Shown here: positions 61,637-64,000 of the stretch, one piece after another
How the letters are laid out: every line of letters begins with the position of its first letter
Position numbering within the stretch: position 1 is the first letter of the stretch
Position numbers and translations under genes: made by a program
Notes under the pieces: generated by a model
What the model was told of the DNA's origin: nothing
Database searches by the model: none
The model's input: the letters and a program-made list of their open reading frames with translations, nothing else
Origin: Oscarella lobularis
Taxonomy: Eukaryota > Porifera > Homoscleromorpha > Homosclerophorida > Oscarellidae
Length of the DNA stretch: 64,000 nt
Direction of reading: 5' to 3'
Assembly: GCF_947507565.1 (NCBI RefSeq)
Contig: NC_089187.1
Coordinates: 1,860,001 to 1,924,000 of the forward strand

Positions 61637-64000
61637 TCAGGGGATTTGCATGAAAACAAAAACCGTGTCACTAAAGGCGCCGAGGTCGTCGACGACAGAC
61701 GCCTTTATTATTATCACCTGATGATGTTCGCCGTGTTCGGAGGAGTGATAGACAAAAGAGACCGATCGAAGAATCTGCAAATATAGATCAAATAAAGACA
61801 CGCAATTTTTTTCAAAACTAAATACCTTTTCATACGTTGCCACTGGAGCGCTTCCCGTGAACGTCAGCTTCGTAAAGGGAACCGAAGAAGTGACAAGTGT
61901 AACGTTCGTTCGCTGCAAGAGAATTCGATCCACTCTAAGATAGTCGTCTGAAGGTCGATCTCCCGAATGAACAAAGAGAAGGAGAGTAGCCCCAGCTAAG
62001 GTGCGACTGTCCACGTCGTTAACGATAAGATCGCTGGGGAAAACGGCTGTCCCGTTCGAAGTGCGCGTGTAGACTCGCCTGCGCACTAGATAAACTGAAT
62101 TCGGTGCGTAGCTTTCGCGATCGCCACCAAATCGCAAGACTGGACGATCGTTAACTCCGATGACGCTTACCTAAAAATAATCAGTGCGTTTTTATTAAGC
62201 GTTATTGAACTTTGAATAAAGTTCTAACTTCAATATTGACGACGTCGCTGACCGCTTCTTGGTCTTCTACTGTGATCGATATAAGCCTATATAAATAGTC
62301 ACGCTATAGGAGATTCGTTCCCAGTTGCTACGAATGTCTACGAAACGTACCTTTTGTGAGTAGAAAGCAATGCAGGTGAGGACAGCTGATTGTAAAACTG
62401 GACGGAGAGGAGAGCTCGACTGTAAACGCTTCGAGTATTCTTTCCCTCAATCGTCTGAAATATAAGATTCAAAAGCGCACGCAAAGCATGCACATGTAGA
62501 CCAACCAAAATTCTCCGAGAATCATTGTATTTCGCCGTGAGACCAGACGGAAAAGTCGTTGCGCTGTACCAAAGGAAACTGTCAAAGTCCTTTGAATCAA
62601 GGGTCGCAGTAGCTCTAAAGAGGGAATTCTATTCGATTTTCACCAAAAAACAAGTTCACCTAGTAATGAAATCTTCTTCGTCCTCGTCGAAAATTTGCAC
62701 TTGATTTGTCAAATTGACAAAATTCTGGCCCTCAGTAAATGTAACTTTTACTGTTTCCTCACCACCGTTGATCAAAAGGAGCGGTCTGTCGTTCACATTA
62801 GCAATGGCGATTCTATAGGCACAAAGACTTCCATACAAAATTAAAATGCTACAAAATCACACATACTTTGTCAGGGCAGTCGACGCGTGAACTCCGTCGC
62901 TTACAACAAAGGTTACATTTCGATTAAGAGGCCTTCTAGGCTCCTTGGCCCTGAAAAGAAATCGTTCCTGGGAGCAACTAAGTACACATAAAAAATGTAC
63001 CAGTTTAAGTAGGAAACGTTGTTCAGTAGGTCTCTGTAAACTTCCGTCGAAGCGTTGCCTTTTAGGACGTAAGTGCCGTTGAAATTGAAGTACTTAGATT
63101 GAGTATTCGTTAGTACAAGCATACTAAACTTAAGCAATTAACGAGCTTACCGATGAATTGATTCCAACATGAGATTTGTTAATAAAAAGGCGTTCTTCGT
63201 CGCACTGGAGGCACGATAGAATTATTTTTCCCCATTGAATAGGATAGCTAAAATTGATCGTTACAGACTTAAAGTTTCAAGCGTCCCATTTAGACAATTC
63301 GTACAAGATGTGATCTGAATCACTTAGAGAAAGAGATCCGTTAGTTATATTCGTCGCTTCGGCGGCATTTTCTGTGAAATGCGCCACTTGCTCTGTTCAG
63401 CACGCGATAAGCATTAGATACTGGTACAGTCTCCTACTTACGAGACACTCTCAGTATTGGTGCGTGGCTATTTGTTCCAACGAACGTAACATGGATGCTC
63501 ACTGTAGGCGACGTTGCACCATTTCTGTCTGTGGCAACCATATGAATAATCCTAGGATTCACCAAAATGCCAACAATTTCGTGAGACGTTTCTATAATTA
63601 AAAACTCATACCTTGGCAAATTATCTGGCATCCCGTGATGTTTATAGGCAACGAGCAGAATAACGTCTTTCAGGCTAACAGGCAACTTTCGCTCTATAAG
63701 TAGCCTCGATCTAAGAAATAATAATGACAACATGATACCCCCTTTCGAGTGTTTCAGAAAAAAACAATTTACTTGGATTTGTTTCCGTGAACGAATACGC
63801 TCGAAAGTATGGAATTTGCTTCATGTAAGGAGAATCTTTTGAGAACTTTAACAGCTTCTCCCCAAGCCAGCAGAAGCTAGGTGTATTTCCGGATGAATTG
63901 CCCGTAAGATACATAAGGAATTAAAAGTCTAACTGACCTCTTCATTTTCACTCGTAAATGGCATAGTAAACTCAATATACTTCCAATCCTGCAAAACGTG
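61637..64000 (-). CDS. Paralogue of the LLT giant, C-terminal tail (partial)
   Basis: Thirteen exons on the minus strand fit: >64000-63938, 63876-63773, 63710-63612, 63551-63442, 63392-63296, 63247-63151, 63092-63001, 62950-62867, 62812-62660, 62614-62506, 62454-62351, 62286-62229, 62170-61826, then the last exon 61774-61637 with TGA at 61637-61639. Counting from the 64000 end, exon lengths 104, 99, 110, 97, 97, 92, 84, 153, 109, 104 and 58 are identical to those at 48765-50407 of the plus-strand giant; the next two differ by one codon each. The protein is highly similar (DVNDRP-type motifs, [27 protein letters not shown]) with no frame break. The two genes point towards each other about 10.6 kb apart. 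Whether the hidden 5' part also has the LLT head cannot be seen. Confidence 0.85.

Overview
The window is animal (metazoan) nuclear DNA. Genes are split by short GT-AG introns (mostly 40-60 nt, a few under 30 nt), and the products are very large secreted or extracellular-matrix proteins built from thrombospondin type 1 (TSP1), EGF/sushi, cadherin, Calx-beta and fibronectin-III-like modules. The compact introns and this repertoire suggest an early-branching marine invertebrate. A sponge, possibly a homoscleromorph, is my best guess; it is an inference and not proven by the sequence.

Layout. 1-533: 3' end of a TSP1-repeat gene (+). 1.8-14.1 kb: three copies of one 5' module (signal peptide + TSP1 + EGF/sushi). 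The first is a pseudogene fragment, the second heads an intact protocadherin-like gene of about 3,050 residues with roughly 26 cadherin repeats (2298-12490), and the third is a short gene that stops where the cadherins should begin (13313-14093). 14.1-16.4 kb: repeats and a decayed retroelement integrase. 16.4-51 kb: a head-to-head pair of giant paralogues. The minus gene (24698 to 16384, 2,656 aa) joins a TSP1-like/Cys-rich head to about 19 FN3-like 'TPP' repeats. The plus gene (26351-50988, about 7,800 aa) joins a vitellogenin/apolipoprotein-type lipid-transfer (LLT) head to about 30 of the same repeats, then Calx-beta, cadherin, Cys-rich, TSP3, EGF and a cadherin-like tail. One of its exons is 17.9 kb long.

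51.6-56.3 kb: a minus-strand cluster of small secreted Cys-rich proteins (two intact, one frameshifted, one remnant) around a TANGO2 homologue (54772 to 53295) whose first intron carries a near-perfect 37-bp-arm hairpin. 56.3-61.6 kb: no convincing gene; interspersed repeats, a ~95-bp satellite, hairpins and palindromes. 61.6-64 kb: the tail of a second paralogue of the LLT giant on the minus strand, with 13 exons that match those of the plus gene in size and order; it runs off the window.

Taken together the locus looks like a nursery of matrix or lipoprotein-like giants evolving by exon-module duplication and head-swapping. The main gene models were checked by hand: summed exon lengths are multiples of three and intron phases agree. 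Domain names rest on motif reading and not on database searches. The function of the LLT-TPP giant is unknown; a circulating or matrix lipid-carrying adhesive is a guess.
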